Positions 34,627 through 43,045 of a stretch of DNA of 64,000 nucleotides are shown here, one piece after another. The stretch is from Arthrobacter sp. C2 (lineage in GTDB: Bacteria; Actinomycetota; Actinomycetes; Actinomycetales; Micrococcaceae): NCBI GenBank assembly GCA_024207135.1, contig CP042428.1, positions 3,658,001-3,722,000 on the forward strand, given 5' to 3'. The position numbers and the translations under genes were made by a program. Each line of letters starts with the position of its first letter. Position 1 is the stretch's first letter. A model generated the notes under the pieces. It had not been told where the DNA came from and did no database searches. It saw only the letters and a list, made by a program, of their open reading frames with translations.

Positions 34627-35607
34627 ATGGGTGCACCCATCGCTACAACCGAGCCGCGGAAGATCATCCTGGACTGCGATCCGGGACATGACGACGCCGT
34701 TGCCATCCTGCTGGCGCACGGCAGCCCCGCCATCGAGCTGCTTGCCGTCACCACCGTGGTCGGCAACCAGACCCTGGCCAAGGTCACTAAGAACGCCCTG
34801 TCGGTTGGAACCATCGCCGGCATCACCGGCGTTCCCTTCGCCGCAGGCTGCGACCGCCCGCTGGTGCGCACCATCGAAAACGCCCCCGACATCCACGGCG
34901 AATCCGGCATGGACGGGCCCCTGCAGCCCGAATCGGCCATCGAGCTGGACCCCCGCCACGCGGTCGACCTGATCATCGACACGATCATGGCCCACGAGCC
35001 GGGCACCGTCACCCTGGTCCCCACCGGAGGACTGACCAACATTGCCATGGCCGCCCGCAAGGAGCCGCGCATCGTCGAGCGCGTGAAGGAAGTCGTGTTG
35101 ATGGGCGGCGGCTACCACGTGGGAAACTGGAGCGCCGTGGCCGAATTCAACATCATCATCGACCCCGAGGCCGCGCACATCGTCTTCAACGAGAAGTGGC
35201 CGGTCGTCATGGTCGGACTCGACCTGACCCACCAGGCTCTTGCCACCGACGAGGTCGTCGCGCAGATCGAGGCAGTGGGCACCGGCCCGGCCAAGTTCGT
35301 GCGCGAACTCATGGACTTCTTCAAGGCAACCTACAAGGACGCCCAGGGCTTCGACTTCCCGCCGGTCCACGACCCCTGCGCCGTCGCGTACGTCATCGAC
35401 CCGACCATCGTCACCACCCGCAAGGTGCCGGTGGACATCGAGCTTGCCGGCACCTTGACCCTGGGCATGACGGTCGCCGATTTCCGCGCCCCGGCCCCGG
35501 CCGACTGCCACACCTCGGTGGCCGTGGACCTTGACCACGAGCGCTTCTGGAACCTCGTGACCGACGCCCTGGTGCGCATCGGCGACGTAGAGCTCGCAAG
35601 CGCATGA
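34627..35607 (+). CDS. Inosine-uridine preferring nucleoside hydrolase family protein
   Basis: A 326-residue N-ribohydrolase splitting nucleosides into ribose and free base. The Ca-binding signature DCDPGHDDAVAILLA lies near residue 15, followed by VTTVVGNQ, the substrate region LVPTGGLTNIA, EVVLMGGGY and the second Asp in VHDPCAVAY. The ATG at 34627 has GGAG seven bases upstream; the frame stays open for 24 codons further up without a better site. First gene of a three-gene operon: its stop overlaps the next start. No signal peptide, so it acts on nucleosides already imported. Confidence 0.93.
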   Translation: MGAPIATTEPRKIILDCDPGHDDAVAILLAHGSPAIELLAVTTVVGNQTLAKVTKNALSVGTIAGITGVPFAAGCDRPLVRTIENAPDIHGESGMDGPLQPESAIELDPRHAVDLIIDTIMAHEPGTVTLVPTGGLTNIAMAARKEPRIVERVKEVVLMGGGYHVGNWSAVAEFNIIIDPEAAHIVFNEKWPVVMVGLDLTHQALATDEVVAQIEAVGTGPAKFVRELMDFFKATYKDAQGFDFPPVHDPCAVAYVIDPTIVTTRKVPVDIELAGTLTLGMTVADFRAPAPADCHTSVAVDLDHERFWNLVTDALVRIGDVELASA

Positions 35608-37025
35608 GCACCCTGACCGAGAAAGCCACCGGCACCCGCGGTGGCGCGGTGGCACTGACCGCCGCCCTGCTCACCGCCTGCGTGGCGTTCCAGCTCAATG
35701 CCTCCATGCTCAGCCCCGCGCTGGTGACCATGGGCGAGGAACTGGGCACCGACCAGGCCGCCATCGGCCTGTCGCAGACCTGGTTCTTCACCACCGCCGC
35801 GCTGTTCTCCCTGTTCCTGCCCCGGCTTTCGGACGTCGTGGGCCGCAAGCGCATCCTGGTCATCATGATGCTGCTGACCGCGGTCGGCTCCGTCGTCGCG
35901 GCACTGGCCCCGAACATCGGCTGGCTCTTCGCCGGGCGCATCATCCAGGGCATCTCCGGGCCCACAGTCCCGCTGGCCCTGCTGATGCTGCGCAGTGCCG
36001 TGCCCAACCCGCGCCGCTACGGAACCCTGATGGGCCTGATCCTCGCCGTCAACGGCGGGGTCGCCGGCGTCGATTCCTTCCTCGGCGGCTACCTGGCCGA
36101 GAACCACGGCTTCCGCTCGATCTTCTGGTTCATGGTCGTCCTGGCGGTGCTGGCCGCCGCAGCGGTGGCCCTGCTGACCCGCGAGTCCAAGCCGCAGGCC
36201 GGCACCAAGATGGACTGGCTCGGGGTGTTCTTCATCGTGGTGGCCGTCGGCGCGCTGCTCACGGCCCTGAACGAGGCAGCCAAGCTGGTCTCGGGCATCG
36301 ACCCGGCCACCGTCATCCTGTCGCTGGTCCTGCTGGCCGTGTCCGCCGCGGCGTTCTACGGCTTCTGGTCCACCGAGAAGCGCGTGGCCGAGCCCATGGT
36401 GCAGCTCGAGCACCTGCGCCAGCGTGCCACCTGGGCACCGCTGCTGACCACGGTGCTGACCATGACCGGCATCTTCGCGGTCATCAACGGCATCGTCCCG
36501 GCCTACGTGCAGGCAGCCGGTCCCGGCTTCGGCGTCGGCCCCACGCAGACCGCGCTGCTGATCCTGACCCCGTACGCGCTGCTGGGCTGGATCTTCGGAC
36601 CCGTCAGCGGACGCCTGGCCCCGGTCTGGGGTTACACCTTGGTGCTGCGCATCGGCATGCTCGGCTCGGTGGTAGCGCTGCTGGTCATCGTGTTCTTCGG
36701 CATGGATTCGCTGCCCCTGATGGTTGCCGGCACCGCGCTGCTGGGCATCATGTATGCAGGAACCGCCAACATCATGCTCAACGGCCTGGGCGTGGTGCTC
36801 TCGCCCAAGGGCAACCCCGGCTTCCTGCCGGGCATGAACGCCGGGGCCTTCAACCTGGGCGCCGGACTGAGCTTCCTTGTGCTCCCGGCAGTGCTTGTGG
36901 GAACCTCGTCCCTGGGCGACCGCGCTTCCTACGTCACCGTGGTGGTGGTCGGCCTGCTCATCACCGTGGCCGCCTTCGCCGCCTCGTTGCTGATCCCCAA
37001 GCCCGTCGACGCAGAGGTGAAGTAG
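35604..37025 (+). CDS. MFS transporter, 14-helix (DHA2-like), probable nucleoside importer
   Basis: A 473-residue major-facilitator permease. I count 14 hydrophobic segments. Loop 2-3 carries the MFS motif RLSDVVGRKRILV, and segment 5 the stretch GLILAVNGGVAGVDSFLGGYL. The fold resembles 14-helix DHA2 members usually annotated as drug exporters, but its position between nucleoside hydrolase and ribokinase, with 4-base start/stop overlap at 35604-35607, makes nucleoside or ribose uptake the likelier job. Direction is inferred from context only. Confidence 0.88.
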   Translation: MSTLTEKATGTRGGAVALTAALLTACVAFQLNASMLSPALVTMGEELGTDQAAIGLSQTWFFTTAALFSLFLPRLSDVVGRKRILVIMMLLTAVGSVVAALAPNIGWLFAGRIIQGISGPTVPLALLMLRSAVPNPRRYGTLMGLILAVNGGVAGVDSFLGGYLAENHGFRSIFWFMVVLAVLAAAAVALLTRESKPQAGTKMDWLGVFFIVVAVGALLTALNEAAKLVSGIDPATVILSLVLLAVSAAAFYGFWSTEKRVAEPMVQLEHLRQRATWAPLLTTVLTMTGIFAVINGIVPAYVQAAGPGFGVGPTQTALLILTPYALLGWIFGPVSGRLAPVWGYTLVLRIGMLGSVVALLVIVFFGMDSLPLMVAGTALLGIMYAGTANIMLNGLGVVLSPKGNPGFLPGMNAGAFNLGAGLSFLVLPAVLVGTSSLGDRASYVTVVVVGLLITVAAFAASLLIPKPVDAEVK

Positions 37026-37997
37026 TTGGATACCCAAGCCCCGGAGCACCAGCCCGGCAAGATCGTGGTGGTCGGCTCGCTGAACGCGGACCTGACCATC
37101 TACACCGAGCGCCTGCCGGCCCCGGGGGAGACCCTGCACGGTACGGGCTTCACCGTGAACCCCGGCGGCAAGAGCGCCAACCAGGCCGTTGCCGCCGGCA
37201 AGCTCGGGGCGGACGTGTCCCTGGTGGGCGCCGTGGGCCGGGACGCCAATGGCACCATGCTGCTCGAGTCCTGCACCGAGGCCGGCGTGGACATGTCGCA
37301 CGTGCGCCGGGTGCCGGGCGTGGAGACCGGGGTCGCGGTGGTGACCGTGGATGCCGCCGCGGAGAACACCATCGTGATTTCCGCCGGCGCCAACGGGACC
37401 CTGTCCCCGGAAGACGTCGCGGCCGCCGGCTCCGCCTTCGAGAATGCTGCGGTGCTCTGCCTGTGCCTGGAGGTGGGCCTGGACACCGTCGAGGCCGCTG
37501 CCCGGGCCGGAGCGGACGCCGGGGCCACGGTGCTGCTGAACCTCTCCCCGTACGCACCCATCCGCCCGGGCCTCGCGGCCCTTTCCGACGTCTTGCTGGT
37601 CAACGCGCACGAGGCCTCCCAGTTCCTGGACGGGGAGCAAATCCCGGGCCCCGATGCCGAGGCCCCGGCCTGGGAACCGGTATTGGAGCACCTGGTGGCC
37701 CGCGGGCTGCCCAGCGCCGTGGTGACCCTCGGTGCCGAAGGCTCGGTGGTGCTGGATTCCAGGGCGGAAGCGGGCAAGCGCATCGTGCGCATCGCCCCGA
37801 CCCGCGTGGACGCGGTGGACACCACCGGTGCCGGCGACGCCTTCACCGGCGGGCTGGCCGCACGCCTGGCCGCCGGCGACCCGCTGGCCGAGGCAGCCGC
37901 CTTCGCCTCGGTGGGCGCCGCACTGGCGGCCACCAAGAAGGGCACGCAGGCCGCCTACCCGGCTGCCGCCGAGGTGTTCGCCAGGCTCAACGCCTAG
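37026..37997 (+). CDS. rbsK: Ribokinase (PfkB family)
   Basis: A 323-residue sugar kinase phosphorylating ribose to ribose 5-phosphate, using ATP. It has the N-terminal VVVGSLNADLTIYTERLPAPGET, the glycine motif NPGGKSANQAVAA, and the C-terminal PfkB signature DTTGAGDAFTGGLAARLAAG with catalytic Asp. The TTG start directly follows the MFS stop with AGAGGTG before it. It completes the pathway nucleoside to ribose to ribose 5-phosphate. A strong hairpin follows at 38057-38103. Confidence 0.93.
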   Translation: MDTQAPEHQPGKIVVVGSLNADLTIYTERLPAPGETLHGTGFTVNPGGKSANQAVAAGKLGADVSLVGAVGRDANGTMLLESCTEAGVDMSHVRRVPGVETGVAVVTVDAAAENTIVISAGANGTLSPEDVAAAGSAFENAAVLCLCLEVGLDTVEAAARAGADAGATVLLNLSPYAPIRPGLAALSDVLLVNAHEASQFLDGEQIPGPDAEAPAWEPVLEHLVARGLPSAVVTLGAEGSVVLDSRAEAGKRIVRIAPTRVDAVDTTGAGDAFTGGLAARLAAGDPLAEAAAFASVGAALAATKKGTQAAYPAAAEVFARLNA

Positions 37998-38056
37998 CCG
38001 ATTCCCGGCCCGTTGCCAGGCCCGTTCCCGATCCCCCGGGGACGGGCCGCCACCCA

Positions 38057-38103
38057 AGCGCCAGGTCCCTCCCGGTCCCTTCCCCGGGAGGGCCCTGGCG
38101 CTG
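38057..38103 (+). terminator. Hairpin after ribokinase operon
   Basis: AGCGCCAGG and TCCCTCCCGG pair with CCGGGAGGG and CCTGGCGCT. There is no T run, so it is a probable rather than certain terminator. Confidence 0.6.
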
Positions 38104-38139
38104 GTGCGTTGCGGCAGGGGTTTGGTCCAGGACCAGCGT

Positions 38140-38345
38140 CTAGGTGTCAGGTCCGTCCGCGTAGTGCAGGACCAGGGCGACCGGGCGCCGGGTGACCGAT
38201 CCGGGCACTTCCAGCTCGTGGGTCATCACGCCCATGTCCGCGGAGCATGGCCCCTTGTTTCTTGGCAACACCAGCTCCAGCCGGCCAGCAACAGGGCAGC
38301 CAGCAGGACCGAAACCTGCCCTGCGCCGCGCAGTGGCTTCTTCAT
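38140..38345 (-). pseudogene. Short lipoprotein-like remnant
   Basis: A signal-like start (MKKPLRGAGQVSVLLAALLLAG) stands at 38345, where a lipobox Cys would be expected next but Trp is found. A frame change shortly after gives THELEVPGSVTRRPVALVLHYADGP before a stop at 38140. This looks like a small exported protein broken by a frameshift. The family is not recognised. It sits just downstream of the membrane protein at 38373. Confidence 0.4.
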
Positions 38346-38372
38346 GGGGGCGCCGCCTTTCCTGGAGACTGC

Positions 38373-38990
38373 TCAGCGCAGCGGCATCGCCGTGCCTTCC
38401 AGGGTGATCGTGCCGCGCCCGCGCACGCCCTGGAAGCTGTATTCGCCCCAGCGTACCGATTGCGACTGCTGGTGCCCCACGGCATTCCAGTCCCAGCCGA
38501 GTACCGCGGGGGAATCGTGGCCGCATTGCGGCGGATAGGACTCCATGACGGTCGTGCAGTACACCGGACCGCTGCCGTCATCCAGCACCATGCCGGCGAA
38601 GGCCCGGTCGGGCGCGGGTGAAAGCGCGAGGAGCAGCGCGAGGACAGCAAGCACCAGCGCCACCGGCGTCATCACGTAGCGCTCCGGCTTGGACCGGGAG
38701 ATCGCATTCATCGCCACACCGAGGGCCAGGTAGGCGAACACGACCCAGATGCCGACCCGGGAGAACCCTGCGGGAAACAACTCGATGGCGCCCGTCCGGT
38801 CCAGGGCGAGCAACGCGATGAACCCGTAGACCAGCACGGAGAACGCCGAAGCGATCCGGAGGGGAACCGGCAGCGAGTCCGGATGCCGCCCGCCCCACGC
38901 GAACCGGCCCCACGGGGCGCCGAACGCCAGTGCCAGCTGGAAGAGGACCAGCAGGGCGAGCACTGCGGTGAATACGATGGCGATGGTCAT
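38373..38990 (-). CDS. Hypothetical membrane protein
   Basis: A 205-residue protein with four hydrophobic helices (starting TIAIVFTAVLALLVLFQLAL; ASAFSVLVYGFIALLAL; VFAYLALGVAMNAI; TPVALVLAVLALLLAL) and an exported C-terminal tail of about 75 residues holding two Cys (VYCTTVMES, PPQCGHD) that could form a disulfide. Function unknown. I chose ATG 38990 because it lies right at the first helix; an upstream in-frame GTG at 39017 is possible. Confidence 0.65.
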   Translation of the reverse strand: MTIAIVFTAVLALLVLFQLALAFGAPWGRFAWGGRHPDSLPVPLRIASAFSVLVYGFIALLALDRTGAIELFPAGFSRVGIWVVFAYLALGVAMNAISRSKPERYVMTPVALVLAVLALLLALSPAPDRAFAGMVLDDGSGPVYCTTVMESYPPQCGHDSPAVLGWDWNAVGHQQSQSVRWGEYSFQGVRGRGTITLEGTAMPLR

Positions 38991-39136
38991 GTCCCGAAGC
39001 CTACTCGGCTCCGGCACCTGGGGATATCGCGAGGCGGCCGCTGATCCTGGCGGGAGTGTGAGCCGCGCCCGGAACCGGGAAAAACGGGTACAGGCACGGA
39101 TGTTTCACGCCGAACCCGCGGCGTACCGTAGCTGCC

Positions 39137-40417
39137 ATGAGCCAGACACCAGCCAGCCCCCGGGGTGCAGGAACCGCGCCGGAAGCGGCACGCCGCACCT
39201 ACCTCTTCGCGCTCAAGGACGCGGGCGGCACCGTTCCGCCGGAGCTCGGAGTCGTCCGGCGGCTGGCCCGCCGCGGGCACGAGGTCGTGCTGCTTGCCGA
39301 CGATTCCATGGAAGACCAGACTGCCGGGGCCGGGGCCTCGTTCCGTTCCTGGACCGATGGCCACACCGGAGAGGTCCGCGACTGGGCGCTGCGCAGCCCG
39401 ATGGCACTGGCCCGGGACATGTTCGAAAACATGATCGGGCTCCCGGCCCCGCAGCAGGCCCGCGACACCGCGGAGGCCATCGACGAGGTGCGGCCGGACC
39501 TGGTGCTGGCTTCGTTCTTCGCCTTCGGCGCCATGGTGGGGGCCGAGGCGCGCGGGGTTCCCTTCGACGTCCTGATGTCCAACACCTACCCGCTGCCCGC
39601 CAGGGGCATGCCGCAGGTCGGCACCGGCTTCACCCCGGCGAAGGGGCCGCTGGGTGCACTGCGTGACCGGATGACGTCCTTTGGCACCACCAAGCTGGCC
39701 AACAGGTTCGCTCTGGGCCCGTTGAACGCATTGCGTGCCGAACACGGGCTGGCCCCGGTGGAGAACACGTGGGCCCAGGTGCATCGCGCCAGGCGCCAGC
39801 TGATCCTCACCTCCTCGGCCTTCGACTTCCCCGCCGAGCTTCCGGACAATGCCCGCTACGTGGGGCCGATCCTCGATGATCCTGCCTGGACCTCCAACGC
39901 CCCGTGGGCGCCGCCCGCAGGCGAGGCGCCGCTGGTGCTGGTGGCCATGTCCTCGACGTTCCAGAACCATGTGCAGTGCATGCAGCGGATTGTGGACGCG
40001 CTCGGGAGCCTGCCGGTGCGCGGGCTGGTGACCACCGGCCCCGCGGTCGACCCCGGACAGATCCATGCGCCGGCCAATGTGGCGGTGGTGGCCGCCGCAC
40101 CCCACCACCAGGCCATGGCCCGGGCCAGCCTGGTCATCACCCATGGAGGGCACGGCACCGTGGTCAAGGCGCTGGCGGCGGGGGTGCCGCTGGTCATCCT
40201 GCATCACGGCCGTGACCAGTCCGGAAACGCCATCCGCGTCACCTCGCGGGGCGCCGGCGTCGCGGTGTCCCGCCTTGCCTCGGCCGGCACCATCGCCAGG
40301 GCTATCACCAGGGTCTCGGAAAACGACGACTACCGCCTCTGCGCCCGGCGGCTCGGCGTGGCCATCGCCCGGGATGCGGCCGACGAGTCGCTCCTGCTCG
40401 AGCAACTGGAATGGTGA
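39137..40417 (+). CDS. GT1-type glycosyltransferase (MGT-like)
   Basis: A 426-residue glycosyltransferase with GT-B fold, resembling macrolide / flavonoid UDP-glucosyltransferases. The N-terminal Rossmann domain binds the acceptor (YLFALKDAGGTVPPELGVVR, GHEVVLLADDS). The C-terminal donor domain has the characteristic segment from APHHQAMARASLVITHGGHG to LHHGRDQSGNA, including the nucleotide-sugar binding HGG. Acceptor and sugar are unknown; detoxification or secondary-metabolite decoration are possible. It stands alone. Confidence 0.88.
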   Translation: MSQTPASPRGAGTAPEAARRTYLFALKDAGGTVPPELGVVRRLARRGHEVVLLADDSMEDQTAGAGASFRSWTDGHTGEVRDWALRSPMALARDMFENMIGLPAPQQARDTAEAIDEVRPDLVLASFFAFGAMVGAEARGVPFDVLMSNTYPLPARGMPQVGTGFTPAKGPLGALRDRMTSFGTTKLANRFALGPLNALRAEHGLAPVENTWAQVHRARRQLILTSSAFDFPAELPDNARYVGPILDDPAWTSNAPWAPPAGEAPLVLVAMSSTFQNHVQCMQRIVDALGSLPVRGLVTTGPAVDPGQIHAPANVAVVAAAPHHQAMARASLVITHGGHGTVVKALAAGVPLVILHHGRDQSGNAIRVTSRGAGVAVSRLASAGTIARAITRVSENDDYRLCARRLGVAIARDAADESLLLEQLEW

Positions 40418-41005
40418 ATGCCCTTGGCCGCGAGGTGATGGTGCCGCGTTCAACGGACCACAGGCTTGTTTATTTAGTACAAATATGCGACAATTAGAGA
40501 CCTCCTCAAGGGTTGCTAGAAGAGCGTGAGCAGTCGAATTGATTCGTACCGCCGCTCAAAATCCCATGCGGACCCAGGGGAGGTTCGGACGGTGGTCCCG
40601 GGATGCATTGGTCAAGGCCGGATGCAGCGCTGATGGCAATGCCAACTTATCCCGAGCTCCGCAAACGGCCGCCTGGATCGGACAACACCGGGGGTGTGCC
40701 GTGCGATTCGATGAGGCAAGCCTGTCGGAATTCATTGCCGGCACGTTTCGCTCGCGCATCGATGCGGGTCATCGAGGGCGCGTAGCGGCCAGGCAAGTTG
40801 CAGGCTTGGCCACTTGACGAAGACTGTCCGAAACGCAGGAACGCCCCTCCAGCGGTGTCGGGGCATGCAGCAGAAACAAAGCAAGAAACGGAACGGGCCC
40901 AGGGCTTGACGCCTCCCGGCGACGAGCACGGCACTTCCGGCGGTTGATAAGAGATGGGGCATGAGCCCGTCAAATCGCCGCACTGTCATGAAAGGACGAA
41001 TCATA
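40418..41005. other. Gene-free stretch
   Basis: About 590 bases without a gene I can support. An AT-rich patch near 40468-40500 stands out against the surrounding GC content and could hold a promoter, but I cannot assign good hexamers. Confidence 0.4.
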
Positions 41006-41146
41006 ATGACACCAGGTCATGAAGCACTCATCATTACGGCCTTCACGATGATCGGACTACTGAGCGTACTGACCTTTGCGATGGTCGCTCGTTACCGCAA
41101 GGCGCACAACGCGCATGAGGAACCGGGCGCCGAGCAGGTCGCATAG
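41006..41146 (+). CDS. Small single-helix membrane protein
   Basis: A 46-residue protein: short N-terminus, one hydrophobic helix (ALIITAFTMIGLLSVLTFAMV), then a basic/acidic tail (ARYRKAHNAHEEP). AAAGGA lies about 11 bases before the ATG, and an in-frame upstream ATG at 40988 is possible. A pair of hairpins follows, the second an excellent terminator, supporting a real short transcript. Function unknown. Confidence 0.55.
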   Translation: MTPGHEALIITAFTMIGLLSVLTFAMVARYRKAHNAHEEPGAEQVA

Positions 41147-41197
41147 CTTCGTGGTTGGCCCGGGAATGAACGGCCCGGGCCAATGCACGGTACAAAC

Positions 41198-41236
41198 GGG
41201 TGTGCCCGCCACTTCAGTGGCGGGCACACCTGTTTT
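41198..41236 (+). terminator. Intrinsic terminator after small membrane protein
   Basis: The 15-bp stem GGGTGTGCCCGCCAC / GTGGCGGGCACACCT with a TTCA loop is followed by GTTTTG. A weaker hairpin (TTGGCCCGGG / CCCGGGCCAA) precedes it at 41155-41183. Confidence 0.88.
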
Positions 41237-41392
41237 GCGTTGGGTCGCGCAAGAATGCCTGCCCGGGTGCCCGTGAAATGCTCAATCGGTCGGTGATAGC
41301 TTGGTGGTGTGGCGTGAGGTTGCCCGAATACCGCCAGCGCCCAGCACGATCAATGCATGATCCACACCGTCCACCGACAGGTCACGCTCGCA

Positions 41393-41950
41393 ATGTTCAA
41401 TATCCGTGAATACCAACCGGCAGACGAACGCGGCTGGCTCGAGTGCAGGTTGCTCAGCTTCCTGGACAGCAACTACTACGACGACGTCCGCACCGACCGC
41501 AGCGACATCGAGGCACCGAACCTGAGCCTGGTGGCAGAGGACAACGGCACGATCGTGGGCCTGATCGACATCGAGTTGGACGGCGATGCGGCAACCATCG
41601 ATTCCATCGCCGTGCACCCCGGCGCCCGGCAGCAGGGGATGGCGTCGGCGCTGCTGGACGAGGCCCTGGCTCGCCTCCCCTCCGGCACCAGGACCCTTGA
41701 TGCCTGGACGCGGGAGGATGCCGCGGCAAACGGCTGGTACCAACGCAACGGCTTTGAAGAAGCCTACCGATACCTGCACGTGTACAAGGGCTACAGTGAA
41801 CCGAATGACGGGTTCCAATGCCCGGAGGGCTTGTCCCGGCCCGTGCTGGCCTTCATGCATGCAGACATCAAGGACGAGGAGAGCATGCGCCGGGCCTTCA
41901 AGCGGGTGTATGTGTGCCGGCAATACGTGCGGCGGCTCGGGCCGGCCTGA
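41393..41950 (+). CDS. GNAT-family N-acetyltransferase
   Basis: A 185-residue acetyltransferase. The acetyl-CoA-binding core is ATIDSIAVHPGARQQGMASALLDEAL (motif A, Q/RxxGxxA-like), preceded by IVGLIDIELDG and followed by NGWYQRNGFEEAYRYLHVY (motif B). It transfers acetyl to an unknown amine substrate. I start at ATG 41393 (MFNIREYQPADE), the usual GNAT beginning; an in-frame ATG at 41357 would add 12 residues. Confidence 0.85.
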   Translation: MFNIREYQPADERGWLECRLLSFLDSNYYDDVRTDRSDIEAPNLSLVAEDNGTIVGLIDIELDGDAATIDSIAVHPGARQQGMASALLDEALARLPSGTRTLDAWTREDAAANGWYQRNGFEEAYRYLHVYKGYSEPNDGFQCPEGLSRPVLAFMHADIKDEESMRRAFKRVYVCRQYVRRLGPA

Positions 41951-41989
41951 TTGCTGTCCCGGCCAACGGCCGTGGGAATGGCCCGAAAC

Positions 41990-42724
41990 CTAGCCCTTGG
42001 CCGCCCATCGGCCGAAAACGGGTTCGAGGAGCACGCGCATGATGCCCGGCAGGTTCTGGCCGTAACGGGCAAAGACCGCGTCCCGGTCCGCGAACCTGCC
42101 CAGCGACCGATCGACCTGGGCCAGGTCGGCGGGCATGCAGGATCCCTCGGCGCAGCCGCTTGACACCCAGTGGGCGGACCCGGTGGCAATGGCATCGAAG
42201 AGGGTCTCGGCGCCCTGGTTTGCGAAAGCCTGGGCAGGGTTCTTGGCATCCGCCTCGAAGAGATCCGAGAGATTCACCCACCCGGAATCGAGCCTGAAAT
42301 CCGGCCAGGCGACAAGGATGCGCGCCGGGACCGCGCGGCGCAAATACCTGAACCGCGGATGCCAAAACGATCCATGGATCAGCAGGGCCTCCGAGCGGGT
42401 GGCGAGTCCCGCTCCTCTGGCCAACGCCTCCAGCAAAGCGATGCGCTGCGAACACGAACCTCGTCCCTTGGCCAGCGTGGCCGAGGCCGGCTGGGTTTCG
42501 TTGAGCGAATACACGGGACGGATCCGCTGCTGGATCCACCGGTGGGCCTCGCGCAGGAACTCCAGGTCGCTGCCGGTGCTGGCACGTAGCCGGGCCCCGA
42601 GCTCCAGCAGCACCGGGTCGCCGCCGTCCAGGATCGGGGTGAAGTCGGTCGTGCCGGCCACCGGATCGCCGGAGACGGCGTCTGCGCGGCGCAACCGGGC
42701 TGTCGTGGTCAGTGTGCAGGTCAT
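41990..42724 (-). CDS. Transglutaminase-like protein
   Basis: A 244-residue protein of the transglutaminase-like superfamily (papain fold), likely a peptidase or amidase rather than a crosslinking enzyme. The catalytic Cys is in GRGSCSQRIALLEALARGAG near residue 95. The His is probably in HGSFWHPRFRYL and the Asp in WVNLSDLFEAD. No signal peptide, so it is cytoplasmic. Convergent with the GNAT gene, with 40 bases between them. The substrate is unknown. Confidence 0.78.
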   Translation of the reverse strand: MTCTLTTTARLRRADAVSGDPVAGTTDFTPILDGGDPVLLELGARLRASTGSDLEFLREAHRWIQQRIRPVYSLNETQPASATLAKGRGSCSQRIALLEALARGAGLATRSEALLIHGSFWHPRFRYLRRAVPARILVAWPDFRLDSGWVNLSDLFEADAKNPAQAFANQGAETLFDAIATGSAHWVSSGCAEGSCMPADLAQVDRSLGRFADRDAVFARYGQNLPGIMRVLLEPVFGRWAAKG

Positions 42725-42750
42725 GGGACCGAGTCTGCCACGCCAACGGA

Positions 42751-42861
42751 TCAGGAATCGAGCAGCAGCGCCAGGCCACCGGATCCAACAAACACCCAAC
42801 CGGCGACCACCAGGATTCCGCTGGCGGACATGGTCCAGATCATTTTCTGCTTCTCGGTCAT
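42751..42861 (-). CDS. Possible 36-residue membrane peptide
   Basis: A short frame encoding MTEKQKMIWTMSASGILVVA then a Gly/Val/Leu helix ending LLLDS, i.e. one membrane-spanning segment with a charged start. It sits just upstream of the transglutaminase-like gene on the same strand and could be its leader cistron. GAGAAG lies before the inner ATG (codon 7). Reality is uncertain because the frame is short. Confidence 0.4.
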   Translation of the reverse strand: MTEKQKMIWTMSASGILVVAGWVFVGSGGLALLLDS

Positions 42862-43045
42862 CCTGCAATGCAATCCGGCGACCGGCTTTCACCTGCCGGT
42901 CACCGCAAAATCGGGTCGGCTCACCGAGCGTTGGAACCGTTGGCGCCATGCGGGCGCAAAACGGACCAAATGTGATGCAGCCAAGGGCTAAAGTGGCGCA
43001 GATGACACGAAGCTGGTGTGTCGCAACTCCTCGGAAAGGGCAACC

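Noticed and set aside
35331-38057. A 908-codon minus-strand open frame
   Set aside because: Antisense shadow of the MFS and ribokinase genes, with His/Gln/Gly-rich low-complexity translation.
40539-40817. A 92-codon plus-strand frame after the glycosyltransferase
   Set aside because: No ribosome site, no family motif and competing open frames on the other strand; treated as non-coding.
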